A stretch of 64,000 nucleotides of DNA, from positions 588,869 through 652,868 of the forward strand of contig QRFJ01000367.1 of assembly GCA_006176705.1 (NCBI GenBank), in the 5' to 3' direction. Under the pieces are notes generated by a model. It was not told the DNA's origin. It did no database searches and saw only the letters and a program-made list of their open reading frames with translations. The position numbers and the translations under genes were made by a program. This DNA comes from Cocos nucifera (Eukaryota > Streptophyta > Magnoliopsida > Arecales > Arecaceae). Below, in pieces: positions 44,150 through 55,030 of this stretch (positions are counted from its first letter, which is position 1; every line of letters starts with the position of its first letter).

Positions 44150-44830
44150 AGCAGTCGAACTCCTTTCAGATTTTTTCTTCAGTCAAATTTCTTCGAAAGT
44201 CGAACTCCTTCCAGACTACTGCTTCAAACGGATTCCTCTAGGAGCCGAACTCCTTCCAGACTTCTCCTTCAGGTGGATTCCTTCAGGAGCCGAATTTCTT
44301 TCGGACCTCTCCTTCAGATGGATTTCTCCAAGAATCGAACTTCTTCCAGACTTCTTCCTTAGTCGGATTCTTTCAGGAGCCAAACTTCCTCCAAACTTCT
44401 ACTTCAGTCGGATTCCTCTAGGAGTCAAACTTTTTTTGAACTTCTCCTTCAGATGGACTCCCCTAACGGTCAAACTTCTTTCGAACTTCTCCCTCAGTCG
44501 GATTCCTTTAGGAACCGAACTCTTTCCAAACTTCTCCTTCATATGAATTCCTCTAGGAGCTGAACTTCTTCTAAATTTCTCCCTCAGTCGGATTCCTCCA
44601 GAAGCCAAACTCCTCCTGGACTTCTACTTCAGTCGGATTCTTCCAAGAGCCAAACTCCCTTCAAACTTCTCTTTCAGTCGATTTCCTTCAAGAGCCCAAC
44701 TCCTTCTGAACTTCTCCTTCAATCAAATTCCTCCAGGAGCCAAACTTCCTCCAGACTTTTTCTTCAGCCGAATTCCTCCAGGAACCGAACTCCTTTCAGA
44801 CTTCTTCTTTAGCCGAACTTCTCCATCAAT
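44150..44830. repeat. 45-bp minisatellite in LTR 1
   Basis: About 14 units built on TTCCTCCAGGAGCCGAACTC followed by CTTCCAGACTTCTCCTTCAG and TCGGA. Forty-five is a multiple of three, so open frames with a 15-residue repeat appear on both strands (for example minus 44399-44608). These are artefacts of the repeat. Confidence 0.9.
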
Positions 44831-45039
44831 CGAACTTCTTCAGCCAAACTTCTCCACTAGTCGGACTCCTTCTAAATTTTTCCATCAATCAAACTCCATC
44901 CAAATTTCTCCAGTAGATTACTTCCAGATTTCAAGTAGCATTCCTCCTGGATGATCCCCTCTAGCTATATTTTGTTTAGGAGTTCAAACTTCTCTGAAAT
45001 TGACATACATCAAAGCTCTTCATCCCTCCACATAATCTC

Positions 45040-45240
45040 GAGCGGCTCAGTATCGGACAGCTATGGCTGTCACTATCAGTCTTCTATAGGCGGTGCCCCT
45101 CTCACGCGATCTCGAGCGGTTAGCTACCTGATAGCTACGGCTGTCACTATCAGTCTACTACAGACGGTGCCCCTCTCATGCAGCTCCAAGCGATCAGCTA
45201 TCAGACAGCTATGGTTGTCACTATCAGTCTGCTTCGAAAC
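45040..45240. repeat. Three hairpin repeats of about 79 bp in LTR 1
   Basis: Each unit contains GACAGCTATGGCTGTC or a variant, a 6-bp stem with a TATG or TACG loop, followed by ACTATCAGTCT.CT and CGAGCGG.YAGCTA. Similar sets are at 49930-50140 and 54750-55030. Confidence 0.88.
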
Positions 45241-45246
45241 TCCATC

Positions 45247-45254
45247 TATAAAAG
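45247..45254 (+). promoter_or_regulatory. TATA box of gypsy LTR 1
   Basis: TATAAAAG follows the hairpin repeats. The same place in LTR2 and LTR3 reads CTACAAAAGGG, so only LTR1 keeps a canonical box. Confidence 0.55.
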
Positions 45255-45488
45255 AAATTCTCTAGATATATTTTTTCTAAGCTCTCTTCTCCTTTTCGAA
45301 GCTCTACTGAACTATTTTCTGAGTACTCCATTCTTGTTGGTTAGAAGAGCTGCTTGATCATCAGAGGATCCTACCGAGGCTACCACCATCGACTCCGGGC
45401 GAAACTTTATTTTATAAATCACTGATGGTGACCTCTTCTTCATCAACTCTAGCTCGATCCGACGTTGACCAGATTTTGCACCAACATG

Positions 45489-45502
45489 ATTGGCGCTAGA
45501 GG
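45489..45502 (+). promoter_or_regulatory. Gypsy primer-binding site
   Basis: ATTGGCGCTAGAGG, two bases after LTR1. The TTGGCGC core is typical of the primer-binding site of plant gypsy elements of the Tat-like group. The corresponding site after LTR2 (50392) is decayed to GGATTGACGCTAAAG. Confidence 0.65.
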
Positions 45503-45554
45503 AAGGGCCTGCTATTTCTGAGGTATCCTTATTCTTAAAGAAATATTCAGTCAA

Positions 45555-46680
45555 TCCAATGGATCTTCTTCTTCAAGATCTGAACCAGACTCATCTATTC
45601 CTGCTCTAGCATCGATGTCTAAACCTCCTCCTCTACCGACGGCCATGGTAGATCCAAAATAGTTTAATCTACTGATGCAGCAGGTTCAGGGCCTCATTGA
45701 GATGGTGCAGACCATGCGACAGCCTTCGATGGTAAGTCTGTCAGAAAATTCACCATCAGAATGTTAGAAATCGATCCCAAAAAAGTACACTTGGGCTAGC
45801 ATACCCATCACTCCTGGGAAGGAGAAATAGAGAGCAGAAGATCCTTATTCGGATCGTGATTTTTTTTCAAAAGAAATCTTCCCCATATACAGCCGGAAGC
45901 CTTTCAAGGTCAGCAATCGAGATGACATCCTCAATCAAAAACTATGAAGGATGGATCAATGGATTGAGGAGCTCAGCCTCATCGCCCCCACTCACCATGA
46001 CGACGTCCGCACCGATCCTTCTTTCTCTCTATTATATAAGAGTCCATTCCACCAAACTTCAAGCTTCTTCCGGTTTGAAAGCTACGACGAAACCTCTGAT
46101 CCGATCGATCATCCAGAGACCTTTCAGACTATGACGTTGCTTCATGGCACACCAGATGCCATCTTATGCCAAGCTTTTTCATCTACCTTAAAGAAAGCAG
46201 CAAGAAATTGGTACTCGATGTTGAAGTCGGGTATGATCTTCTTCTTTGACCAGATGAGCCATTAGAATATTTCGCTCTTCTAGCTCGGGCTGAAGAATAT
46301 GCCCGAGCGGAAGAAGCCTTCAAATTGAGAGATAAGGGAGCCGAAGGAGAGTGGCAGGCGAGCGAGTCTAGTAAACCCACGACTGATGGAGGATCGAATG
46401 AAGTTCGACCACGCTCAAGGACTCCCCCGAGCGCAAGCGAGCCCGAACTCCTCGAGCTCGTCGTCAAAGAAGCCCCAATGGAAGGACGCAAAAAAGTTCT
46501 CCCCCAAGAAGGTTTCACAACTACGCCCCCTTAATGCTCCACAAATGCTGGCCTGAAGCAAGAGAAGATCAGCTAAAGATGCTACCGCAGCTAAAACCAT
46601 CAATGAGGAAGAAACAACAAGAAGATCGACCGCCTCCCAACATCATCAACGTTATCTCTAGGGGGCTTAGTACTTCGACG
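45555..46680 (+). pseudogene. Gypsy gag, copy 1 (degenerate)
   Basis: Plus-strand frames (45951-46265, 46325-46534) give gag with FFRFESYDETSDPIDHPETF, then MTLLHGTPDAILCQAF and AARNWYSMLKSG, the retrotransposon gag domain of plant gypsy elements (usual Y.G..DP.DH...F, AFP.TL...A..W...L). A stop and frameshift at 46262 break it. Downstream lies an acidic/Ser-rich region (RAEEAFKLRDKG), then PPPNIINVISRG, the segment that normally follows the zinc finger. The zinc finger itself is absent. Confidence 0.87.
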
Positions 46681-46689
46681 AGCCACCAT

Positions 46690-46815
46690 CTCTCAATCTC
46701 AGAGTCAGGAAAAGCTTGCCCCAAATTGGAAAGATCCATATGAAGTAGAGGAGGTCGTTTGGCCCAGAATTTATTATCTGAAGGAGCTCGAAGAAATAAT
46801 GCTCCTACAATCTTG
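46690..46815 (+). pseudogene. Integrase C-terminal tail fused after gag, copy 1
   Basis: Directly after INVISRG comes KLAPNWKDPYEVEEVV and YYLKELEE, resembling the end of gypsy integrase (..KL.P.WEGPY.V). About 4 kb of pol normally lies between these points. The same junction is present in copy 2 (about 51600), so the deletion predates the tandem duplication. Confidence 0.72.
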
Positions 46816-46924
46816 AAACTCAGAGAATCTGAGAATGTATTGCTGGTAATTTTTCTTCAATAAAACTCCTCCATTTCAACATTATTGTTTCTCGGTGCAA
46901 AAATTATGTGATGATAGAAAAGAA

Positions 46925-47460
46925 GCAATCAATAGTGGCCATGTTAGGAACAGGAGGAGAATCTCATCCTAATATGAGTAAGTCAAAGGCCTCATTCATT
47001 TTAGACGAGATGAGGGGAGAGATCCTGATAACGGCCCTTATGTGCCTCTATAGTCCGTTAGGAATAGGAGGAGAAACATGCCCTAACGTGAGTAAAATCG
47101 AAGGTCTCGTTCATTTTAGATAGGATAAGGGAAGGGGCCTTGACAATGGCCTTTATGTGCCCCTACAGCCCATTAGGAACAGGAGGAGAACCTCGTCCTA
47201 ATGTGACCAAAGTCGAGGGCCTCGTTTGTTTTAGACGAGATATGGAGAGAGATCTTGACGATGGCCTTTATGTGTCCCTACAGCCCGTTAGGAATAGAAA
47301 GAGAATCTTATCCTAGTGTGAGCAAAGTCGAAGGCCTCATTCATTTTAAACGAGATGAGAAAGAGGCCCCTGACAGCGTCCTTATGTGTCTTATAGTCCG
47401 TCAAGAAACAGGAGGAAACCTCATCCTAACGTGAGCAAAGTCGAAGATCTCATTCAACTT
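46925..47460. repeat. 117-bp tandem repeat, copy 1
   Basis: Four to five units of about 117 bp built on GTTAGGAACAGGAGGAGAAC, then CCTAACGTGAGCAAAGTCGA, AGGCCTCGTTCATTTTAGAC and GGCCCTTATGTGCCCCTACA. It lies just downstream of the integrase tail. The homologous array is 51838-52385. Confidence 0.88.
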
Positions 47461-48800
47461 CACTAGAGAGATGGATTCTTCCGAGCTTTAATGCCCAACC
47501 TCAAAGAGATATGATCTTCTTCAACCTCGGCTGATGATAAGATCTCCTCGAACTTCAACTCAACGTCAACAGAAGATAAGATCTCCTTCACCTCGGCTGG
47601 AGATAAGATCTCCCTCGAAGCTTCAACATCAATAGAAGATAAGATCTTCTTCAACCTCGACTAGAGATAAGATCTTCCCCAAGCTTCAACTTCAACGTCA
47701 ACAGGAGATAAGATCTCCTTTCATCTCGACTGGAGATAAGATCTCTCCCGAGCTTTAACTTCAACCTCGGCTGGAGATGAGATCCCCCAAGCTTCAACAT
47801 CAACTTCAACAGGAGATGAGATCTCCTTCAACTTCGATTGGAGATAAGATCTCCCCAATTCAATCCTTCAAATGGAGATAAGATCTCCTTCAATTGGCTG
47901 GATATAAGATCTTCTCTGAGCTTCAACTTCAACATCAATAGGAGATAAGATCTCCATCAACCTCGCTGGAAATAAGATCTCCTCCAAGTAAACCCTTTAA
48001 CAGAAGATAAATCTCTTCAATCTCGGCTGGAGAATAAGATATCTTCCGAGCTTCAACTTCACGTCAATAGAAGATAAGAATTCTCCTTCAACCTCAAAGG
48101 AAGATAAGATATTCCTCCCGACTTTAATGACAGATCTCCCCCTTCGCTCAATACTGAAGATAAGCTTCAACTTCAACCTCGATGGAGATAAGACCCCCAA
48201 GCTTCAACGTCAACTTCAATAGAGATAAGATCTCCTTCAATCTCAGTTGAGATAAGATCTCCCCCAAGCTCCAATCCTTCAACGGAAATAAGATCTCTTT
48301 CAACCTCAGCTGGAGATAAGGTCTCTTCTGAGCTTCAACTTCAACGTCAAATAGAGATAAGATCTCCTTCAGCCTTGGCTAAAGATAAATCCTTCAATCT
48401 CAACGGAAGATAAGATCTTCTTCAATCTCAGTTGGAGACAAGATCTCCCCCGAGCATCGATGTCAACTTCAATAGGAGATAAGATCTCTTTCAACCTTGG
48501 CTGGAGATGAGATCTCCTCCGAGCTCCAATCCTTCAACAGAAGATAAGATCTCCTTCAACCTTGGCTAGAGATAAGATCTCTCCCAAGCTTCAACTTCAA
48601 CCTCGGTTGGAGATGAGATCTCCTTCGAGCTTCAACGCCAATTTCAATAGGAGATACTTCAACCTCGGTTGGAGATAAGATCTTTCTGAGCTCCAATCCT
48701 TCAATAGGAGATGAGATCTTCTTCAATCTCGGTTGGGGATAAGATCTCCTTCAACCTTGGCTGGAGATAAGATCTCCCTCGAGCTTCAACCTGAATGGAT
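47461..48800. repeat. GATAAGATCTCC minisatellite, copy 1
   Basis: A long array of two interleaved motifs: GGAGATAAGATCTCC joined either to TTCAACCTCGGCT (about 28 bp) or to CCCGAGCTTCAACTTCAACR and TCAACA (about 41 bp). The core GGAGAT-AAG-ATCTCC is itself a 6-bp inverted repeat. There are dozens of copies. Open frames on the minus strand here follow from the repeat and are not genes. Confidence 0.9.
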
Positions 48801-48867
48801 GTAGAGCCTGAAAGAGAACTTCGACAGTCGCTTTTTTTGTACTCCCTTTCTTCGAACTTTAAACTCG

Positions 48868-48882
48868 AAAGTGGAGGACTAT
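48868..48882 (+). promoter_or_regulatory. Polypurine tract before gypsy LTR 2
   Basis: GAAAGTGGAGGACTAT directly precedes TGTTGG. The matching tract before LTR3 (53638-53654) reads AAAAGTGGGGGGACTAT. Confidence 0.75.
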
Positions 48883-50391
48883 TGTTGGAGATAAACCCCA
48901 CTCCCATCGAAGTCCAGTCTGATGCTTAGCCTAATGCAACTGGTAATCACAGAAAAGCTTCGATTAAAAATTTTTCTCCAGCGGCTGGACCCTAGTCGAA
49001 CTTCTTTAGCGGTCAAGCCCTAGCCGAACTCCTTCAGTGGCTGAACTCCTCCAACGGTCGAACTCCTTCTGAATTTCTTCTTCAATCAAATTCCTCCGAG
49101 AGCTGAACTCCTTCTAGACTTCTCCTTCAGATGGATTCCTTCAGGAGCCAAACTCCTTCTAGACTTCTCCTTCAGGTAAATTCCTCCAGGAGCCGAACTC
49201 CTTTTGGATCTCTCCTTCATATGGATTCCTCCAGGAGCTGAACTCCTTCCAAACTTCTCCCCCAGTCGAATTCCTCTAGGAGCCGAACTTCCCTCGGACT
49301 TCTACTTCAATTGGATTCCTTCAGGAGCCGAACTCTCTCCGAACTTCTCCTTCAGATGGACTCCCCTAGTAGCCAAACTTCTTCCAAACTTTTTCTCTCA
49401 GTCAGATTCCTCCAAGAGCCGAACTTCTTTCGGACTTCTTCATCAGATGGATTTCTCTAGGAGCCGAACTCCTTCTAGACTTCTTCTTCAGTCAGATTCC
49501 TTCAGGAGCCAAACTTCCCTCGGACTTCTACTTCAGTCGGATTCCTCTAGGAGCCAAACTCCCTCTGGACTTCTTCTTCAGTCGATTTTCTTCAGGAGCC
49601 CAACTCCTTTCGAACTTCTCCTTCAATCAGATTCCCCTAGGAGCCAAACTTTCTCTGGACTTTTACTTCAGTCGGATTCCTTCAGGAGTCAAACTCCTTC
49701 CAGACTTCTTCTTTAGTCGAACTTCTCCATCAGTCGAACTCCTTCAGTCGAACTTCTCCACCAGTTGGACTTCTTCTGGACTTCTCCATCAGTCAAACTC
49801 CATTCAGATTCCTCCAGCATATTACTTCCAAATTTCAAGTAGCATTTCTCTTGGATGATCTCCTCTAGCTGTATTTCTTTTAGGAGTCCAAACTCCTCTA
49901 GAATTGACATACATCAAAGCTCTTCATCCCTCCACGTGGCTTCAAGCGGCTCAGTATCAGACAGCTATGGCTGTCACTATTAATCTACTATAGGTGGTGT
50001 CCCTCTCACGCAGCCCCAAGCGGTCAGCTACTTGACAGCTATGGCTGTCACTATCAGTTTACTACAGACGGCATCCCTTTTATGCGGCCTCGAGGGGCCA
50101 GCTATCAGATAGCTATGACTGTCACTATCAGTCTACTTTGAAACTCCATCTACAAAAGGGATCCTCTAAATACATTTTTTCTAAGCTCTCTTCTTCTTTC
50201 CAAAACTCTGCTGAACTATTTTCTGAGCACTCCATTGCTGTTGGCCAGAAGAGCTGACTTGATCATTGGAGGATCCTGCCGGAGCCACCACCACAGACTT
50301 TGGATGAAACTTTATTTCGCAGATCACCGACGGTGACATCTTCTTCATCAACTCCAGCTCGATCTGGCATCGATCAGATTCTGCACCAACA
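48883..50391 (+). repeat. Gypsy LTR 2 (shared middle LTR)
   Basis: 1509 bp, TGTTGGAGATAAA to CACCAACA. It contains the 45-bp array (49060-49720) and three hairpin repeats (49930-50140). No target duplication lies at either side, as expected for the shared LTR of a tandem formed by recombination. Confidence 0.9.
49060..49720. repeat. 45-bp minisatellite in LTR 2
   Basis: About 14 units homologous to 44150-44830. The 170-codon open frame 49204-49716 is a pure 15-residue repeat produced by the in-phase period. Confidence 0.9.
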
Positions 50392-50464
50392 GGATTGACG
50401 CTAAAGAAAGGGCCTGCTGTTCCTAAGGTACCCTTATTCTTAAAGGAGTGCTCAGTCGATCCTA

Positions 50465-51600
50465 TGGATCTTCTTCTTCAAGATCTGAGCCAGACCCATC
50501 TATTCCTGCTCCAGCATCAGAGCCTCAACCACCTCCTTCACCGATGGCCATAGTAGATCCGGAGCAGTTTAATCTGCTGATGCAGCGGATTTAGGATCTC
50601 ACCGAAAAGGTGCAGGCCATGCGGTAGCCCCCGACAGTGAGTCCGTCAGAAAATCCACCATCAGGATGTCAGGAATCAGTCTCAAGAAAGTGCACTTGGG
50701 CTAGCATACCCATCGCCCCTGAGAAGAAAAATAGAGAGCAGAGGATCCTTATTCGGATCATGATTCTTTTCCAAAAGAAACCTTCCCCATCTACAGCTAG
50801 AAGCCTTCTAAGGTCTGTGATCGAGATGACATCCTCGATCAGAAACTATGAAGGATGGATCGACGGATTGAGGAGCTTGGCCTCATTGTCCCAGCTCACC
50901 ATGATGATGTCCGCATCGATCCCTCTTTCTCTCTCCGAATTATGCAAGAGCTCATTTCGTCGAACTTTGAGCTTCTCCTGGTTTGAAAGCTACGATGGAA
51001 CATCTAATTCAGTCGATCATCCAGAGGCCTTTCAGACTATGACGCTGCTTCATGGCGCACCAGATGCCATCTTATACTGAGCTTTTTCGTCTACCTTAAA
51101 GGAAGCAGCAAGAAACTGGTACTCAGCATTGAAGTCGGATACGATCTTCTTTTTTGACCAGATGAGCCATCAAGACTTTGCCGCTCTCCTAGCTTGGGCT
51201 GAAGGATATGTCCGAGCAGAAGAAGCCTTCAAATTGAGAAATGAGGGAGCTAGAGGAGAGTGGCAGACGGACGAGTCTAGTAAACCCATGGCTGATGGAG
51301 GGCTGAATAAAATTCGACCGTGCTCAAGAACTCCCTCGAGCGCAAGTAAGCCCGAACTCCTCGAGCTCGTCGTCAAAGAAGCCCTGATAGAAGGACGCAA
51401 AAAAGTTCTCCCCCAAAAAGATTTCATAACTACGCCCCCCTCAATGCTCCACAGATGCTGGCCTGAAGTAAGAGAAGATTAGCCAAGGATGCTACCATAG
51501 CTAAAATCATCAATAAGGGAGGAACAACAAGAAGATCGGCCGCCTTCCGACATCATCAATGCTATCCCTGGGGGGCTTAGTACTTTAGCGAGCCGTCATC
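50465..51600 (+). pseudogene. Gypsy gag, copy 2 (degenerate)
   Basis: Homologous to 45555-46680. It has VDPEQFNLLMQRI near the start, frame 50637-51080 with FESYDGTSNSVDHPEAF and MTLLHGAPDAILY, and frame 51129-51482 with EGYVRAEEAFKLRNEG. This copy keeps more open frame than copy 1 but is still interrupted at 51080. Protease and RT are absent. Confidence 0.86.
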
Positions 51601-51740
51601 TCTCAGCCTCAAATTCAAGGAAAGCTTGCCCCAAATTGGAAAGATCTGTATGAAGTAGAGGAGGTCGTCCAGTCTGAAACTTATCGCTTGAAGGAGCTCG
51701 GAGGAACAATGCTCCCACGATCTTAAAATTCAGAGAATCT
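51600..51740 (+). pseudogene. Integrase C-terminal tail fused after gag, copy 2
   Basis: It repeats the junction of copy 1: the gag end, then KLAPNWKDLYEVEEVV and YRLKELGG. Conservation of the breakpoint shows it was inherited by both internal regions. Confidence 0.7.
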
Positions 51741-51837
51741 GAGAATGTACTGCTGATAATTTTTCTTCAATAAAACTCTACTATTTTAACATTATTATTT
51801 TTCGATGCAAAAACTATGTGACGATAGGAAAGAAGCA

Positions 51838-52385
51838 ATCAATAGTGGCCATGTTAAGAATAGAAGAAGAACCTCGTCCTAACATGAGTAAGTCTAAGAC
51901 CTTGTTTATTTTAGATGAGATGATGGGAGAGGCCCTGACAATGACCCTTATATGCCCCTACAGTCCGTTAGAAATAGGAGGAGAACCTCATCTTAACATG
52001 AGCAAAGTCGAAGACCTCGTTTATTTTAGACGGAATGAGATTAGAGGCCCTGACAATGACCCTTATGTGTCCCTACAGTCCATTAGGAACAGAAGGAGAA
52101 CCTCGTCCTAACGTGAGCAAAGTTGAAGGCCTCGTTCATTTTAGACGAGATGCGTGAAGAGGTCCTGACAACGACCCTTATATGTCCCTACAGTCTATTA
52201 GGAACAGGAGGAGAACCTCATCCTAACGTGAGCAAAATTGAAGGCCTCATTCATTTTAGATGAAATGAGGAAAGAGGCTCTGACAACGGCCCTTATGTGC
52301 CTCTACAGTCCATCAGGAACAGGAGGAGAACCTCATCCTAACATAAGCAAAGTCGAAGGCCTCGTTCATTTTAGATGAGATGAGG
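51838..52385. repeat. 117-bp tandem repeat, copy 2
   Basis: Four to five units homologous to 46925-47460, with GTTAGGAACAGGAGGAGAAC as core. The frame 51818-52111 reads through several units and is repeat-derived. Confidence 0.88.
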
Positions 52386-53570
52386 GAAGCTTCAACTTCA
52401 ACTTCGGCTGGAGATGAGATCTCCCCCAAGCTTCAATGCCAACATCAACAGGAGATATGATCTCCTTCAACCTTGGCTGGAGATAAGATCTCCCCCGAGC
52501 TTCAACGTCAATAGGAGATGAGATCTTCTTCAACCTCGGCTGGAGATAAAATCTCTTTCGAGCTTCAACTTCAACGTCAACAGGAGAAAAGATCTTTCCC
52601 AACTTCAACTTCAACCTCGACTAGAGATAAGATCTCCTCCGAGCTTCAACTTTAATCTCAACTGGAGATGAGATCTCCCCGAGCTTCAACATCAATTTTA
52701 ACAGAAGATAAGATTTCTTTCAACCTCGGCTGGAGATAAGATCTCTCTCGAGCTCTAATCTTTCAATGGGAGATAAGATCTCCTTCAACTTCAACTGAAG
52801 ATAAGATTCCTCTGAGCTTCAACTTCAACATCAACAGGAGATAGATCTTCTTCAACCTTGGCTGGAGATAAGATCTCTTCCGAGCTCAAATTCTTCAATT
52901 GGAGATAAGATCTCCTTCACCTCGGTTGGAGATAAGATCTCCCTCGAGCTTCAACTTCAACATCAACAGGAGATAAGATCTACCCGAGCTTCAACTTCAA
53001 CCTCGACTGGAGATAAGATCTTCTTCAAGCTTCAACTTCAACTTTGTCTGGAGATAAAATCTTCTCCGAGCTTCAATGCCAACCTCAACAGAAAATATGA
53101 TCTCCTTCAACCTCGGCTGGAGATAAGATCTCTCCCGAGCTTCAACTTTAACGTTAATAGAAGATAAGATCTCCTTTAACCTCAATGGGAGATAAAATCT
53201 TCTTCAACCTCGGTTGGAGACAAGATCTCTTTCGAGCTTCGACGTCAACTTCAATAGGAGATAAGATTTCTTTCAACCTCGGCTGGCAGATAAGATCTCC
53301 CCAAGCTCCAACCCTTCAACAGGAGATAAGATCTCCTTCAACCTTGACTGGAGATGAGATCTCTCCCAAGCTTCAACTTCAACCTCGATTGGAGATGAGA
53401 TCTTCCTCGAGCTTCAACGCCAACTTCAACAGGAGATAAGATCTCCTTCAACCTCGACTTGAGATAAGATCTCCCTGAGCTCCAATCCTTCAATAGGAGA
53501 TGAGATCTCCTTCAATCTCGACCAACCTCGATTGGAGATAAGATCTCCCTCGAGCTTCAATCTGAACAGG
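52386..53570. repeat. GATAAGATCTCC minisatellite, copy 2
   Basis: Homologous to 47461-48800 with the same two interleaved motifs, and roughly 150 bp shorter. Open frames on either strand (52366-52614, 53185-53439) are repeat-derived. Confidence 0.9.
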
Positions 53571-53819
53571 TGCAGAGCCCAGAAGAGGACTTCGACAGTC
53601 ATCTTTTTTGTACTTCCTTCCTTCGAATTTCAAACTCAAAAGTGGGGGGACTATTGTTGGGGATAAACTTCACTTCCGCTGAAGTCCAGCCTGATGCTTA
53701 GCCTAATGCAACTGATAATCACGGAAGAACTTCGATCGAAAATTCTCCTCCAGCGATCGGACCTCAACCAAACTCCTTTAGCGGTCGAGCCCTAGTCGAA
53801 CTCCTTCAGTGACTGAACT

Positions 53820-54540
53820 CCTCAGCGGTCGAACTCCTTCTGAATTTCTCCTTCAGTCAAATTCCTCCGGGAGCCGAACTCCTTCCAGACTTCTTCTTCA
53901 GACGGATTCTTTCAGGAGCCAAACTCCTTGCATACTTCTCCTTCAGGTGAATTCCTCTAGGAGCCGAACTCCTTCCAAACCTCTCCTTCAAATGGATTCC
54001 TCCAGGAGCCGAACTCCTTTCAGACTTCTTCCTCAGTCGGATTCCTCCAAGAGCCGAACTCCCCCCAGACTTCTACTTCAATCGGATTCCTCCAGAAGCC
54101 GAACTTTCTCCGAACATCTCCTTTAAATGGACTCCCCCAGTGGCCGAACTCCTTTCGAACTTTTTTCTCGATCGGATTTCTCTAGGAGCCGAACTCCTTT
54201 CGGACTTCTTCTTCAGATGAATTTCTCCAAGAGCCGAACTCCTTTCGGATCTCTCCTTCAGATGGATTCCTCCAGGAGCCGAACTCCTTCCAGACTTCTT
54301 CCTCAGTCGAATTTCTTCAGGAGCCAAACTCCTCCCGAACTTCTACTTCAGTCAGATTCCTCTAGGAGATGAAATTCCTTCGGACTTCTCTTTCAGTCGG
54401 TTTCCTCCAAGAGCCCAACTTCTTTCAGACTTCTCCTTCAATCAAATTTCTCCAGGAGCCAAACTTCGTCCGGACTTCTCTTTCAGTCGGATTCCTCCAG
54501 AAGCCAAACTTCTTTCGGACTTCTCCTTCAGCCAAACTTC
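53820..54540. repeat. 45-bp minisatellite in LTR 3
   Basis: About 15 units homologous to those in LTR1 and LTR2. Open frames on both strands (53809-54126, 54127-54372, minus 54073-54327) are products of the 45-bp period. Confidence 0.9.
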
Positions 54541-54749
54541 TCTACCAATCAAACTCCTTCAGCCAAACTTCTCCACCAGTCGGACTCCTTCTGAACTTCT
54601 CCATCAGTCAAACTTCATCTAGATTCCTCCAGCAGATTACTTTCAGATTTCAAGTAGCATTTCTTTCGGATGATCCCCTCTAACTGTATTTCCTTTAGGA
54701 GTCCAAACTCCTCTGGAATTAACATACGTCAAAGCTCTTTACCGCTCCA

Positions 54750-55030
54750 CGTAGCCCCGAGTGGCTCAATATCAGACAGTTACAACTGTCACTATTAGTC
54801 TGCTGTAGGCGACGCCTCTCTCATGCGGTCCCGAGCGATCAGCTATCTGACAGCTATGGCTGTCACTATCAGTCTGCTGCAAGCGGCGCTCCTTTCACGC
54901 GGCCCTGAGCGACTAGCTAGCAGACAACTACGGCTGTCACTATCAGTCTACTGTAGATGATGCCCTCTCACGCGGCTCCGAACGATCAGCTACCAGACAG
55001 CTACGGCTGTCACTATCAGTCTGCTCCGGA
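54750..55030. repeat. Four hairpin repeats of about 79 bp in LTR 3
   Basis: Four units with GACAGCTATGGCTGTC-type stems, one more than in the other LTRs. Confidence 0.88.

Larger units (their letters stand above)
43980..45486 (+). repeat. Gypsy LTR 1
   Basis: 1507 bp, from TGTTGGGGATAAA to CACCAACA. It contains about 14 tandem 45-bp units (44150-44830), three hairpin-bearing units of about 79 bp (45040-45240) and a TATA box TATAAAAG at 45247-45254. Confidence 0.9.

Noticed and set aside
49204..49716. 170-codon plus-strand open frame
   Set aside because: It lies entirely in the 45-bp LTR minisatellite; the 15-residue repeat is a consequence of the period.
47461..53570. Regularly spaced short repeats that could suggest a CRISPR-like array
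   Set aside because: Repeats and spacers are both repeated and degenerate, units vary from about 28 to 41 bp, and the context is a plant gypsy element. This is a minisatellite.
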